From Bacteroidota bacterium (GTDB lineage: Bacteria; Bacteroidota; Bacteroidia; Flavobacteriales; Flavobacteriaceae): 7,122 bases of DNA. Position 1 is the stretch's first letter, and the number at the start of each line of letters is the position of its first letter. The stretch spans positions 1-7,122 of the forward strand of contig JAACDY010000117.1 of NCBI GenBank assembly GCA_009936675.1, in the 5' to 3' direction. The notes under the pieces are model-generated. The model saw only the letters and a list, made by a program, of their open reading frames with translations. It was not told the DNA's origin and made no database searches. Of the stretch, positions 6,980-7,122 are shown piece by piece. The position numbers and the translations under genes were made by a program.

Positions 6980-7028
6980 TTGACGACGGAGTTGTTTTTA
7001 GGTTAAAATCAAGGCTGTTGGTACAGCC
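6980..7028 (+). promoter_or_regulatory. umuC: Promoter-like pair and palindromic operator candidate upstream of umuC
   Basis: TTGACG (6980-6985) and TAAAAT (7004-7009) are spaced by 18 bases, resembling a classical sigma-70 promoter, though Bacteroidota housekeeping sigma usually prefers other boxes. Directly after it, GGCTGT (7013-7018), a 4-base spacer TGGT and ACAGCC (7023-7028) form an exact palindrome at the expected transcription start, 26 bases before the umuC ATG. The half site CTGT/ACAG is that of proteobacterial LexA boxes but with N4 rather than N8 spacing. SOS-type repression of umuC at this site is a reasonable inference, not shown. Confidence 0.4.
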
Positions 7029-7054
7029 ATCCCTTTCAAAATTTGATTTTACAG

Positions 7055-7122
7055 ATGTTTGCTTTAGTTGATTGCAATAATTTTTACGCTTCTTGCGAAC
7101 GGGTTTTCCAACCTCAGTACGA
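7055..7122 (+). CDS. umuC: UmuC-type Y-family DNA polymerase, N-terminus only
   Basis: The first 22 codons read MFALVDCNNFYASCERVFQP, the characteristic opening of UmuC (DNA polymerase V catalytic subunit), which bypasses DNA lesions in an error-prone way during the SOS response. Asp6 is the first catalytic metal ligand, and NNFYASCER separates UmuC from DinB, whose start is DMDAFYAS. The gene runs off the right edge, so completeness cannot be judged. ATG at 7055 is placed exactly at the family start. A umuD gene, commonly just upstream of umuC, is absent here: the 185 bases before it contain no such frame and then comes odhA on the other strand. The upstream palindrome may control it. Confidence 0.9.
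   Translation, partial: MFALVDCNNFYASCERVFQPQY

Overview
The window looks like a chromosomal segment from a member of the Bacteroidota, most likely a marine Cytophagales/Cyclobacteriaceae-type bacterium. This is inferred from protein style, AT-rich spacers, candidate -7 elements of the TAnnTTTG type and an agar-type GH117 lipoprotein gene. No ribosomal marker gene is present, so the placement is tentative. Most genes are housekeeping and lie on the minus strand.

Layout from left to right. Positions 1-86 hold a class II tRNA-Ser(GGA), minus strand, cut by the left edge. Positions 196-963 (minus) encode a TatD-family metal-dependent hydrolase. A 51-base divergent spacer with a perfect dyad separates it from a small clan AA (retropepsin-like) aspartic protease at 1015-1431 (plus, TTG start). 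The protease gene converges with odhB (1426-2637, minus) and overlaps it by 6 bases. odhA, the E1 partner of the same complex, is at 4110-6869 (minus). The right edge holds the first 22 codons of a umuC-type Y-family DNA polymerase (plus, from 7055), behind a short region with a promoter-like pair and an exact 6+6 palindrome.

odhA and odhB encode E1 and E2 of the 2-oxoglutarate dehydrogenase complex of the TCA cycle. They are normally close partners, but here a third gene lies between them on the same strand: a lipoprotein of glycoside hydrolase family 117 (2820-4025), a family known for cleaving alpha-1,3-linked 3,6-anhydro-L-galactose from agar oligosaccharides. It is full length in one reading frame except for a single in-frame TAA at 3234-3236, at a position where a Tyr codon would be expected. 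The stop separates two of the expected catalytic acids (Asp95, Asp251) from the third (Glu309), so a protein ending there should be inactive. The rest of the frame is intact, which points to a recent nonsense mutation, a sequence error, or expression in two pieces.

I see no mobile element, CRISPR array, rRNA or phage gene. The points most worth following up are the interrupted GH117 gene and its position inside the odhA-odhB pair, the control region in front of umuC, and the dyads in the intergenic gaps. No clearly new multi-gene system is visible.
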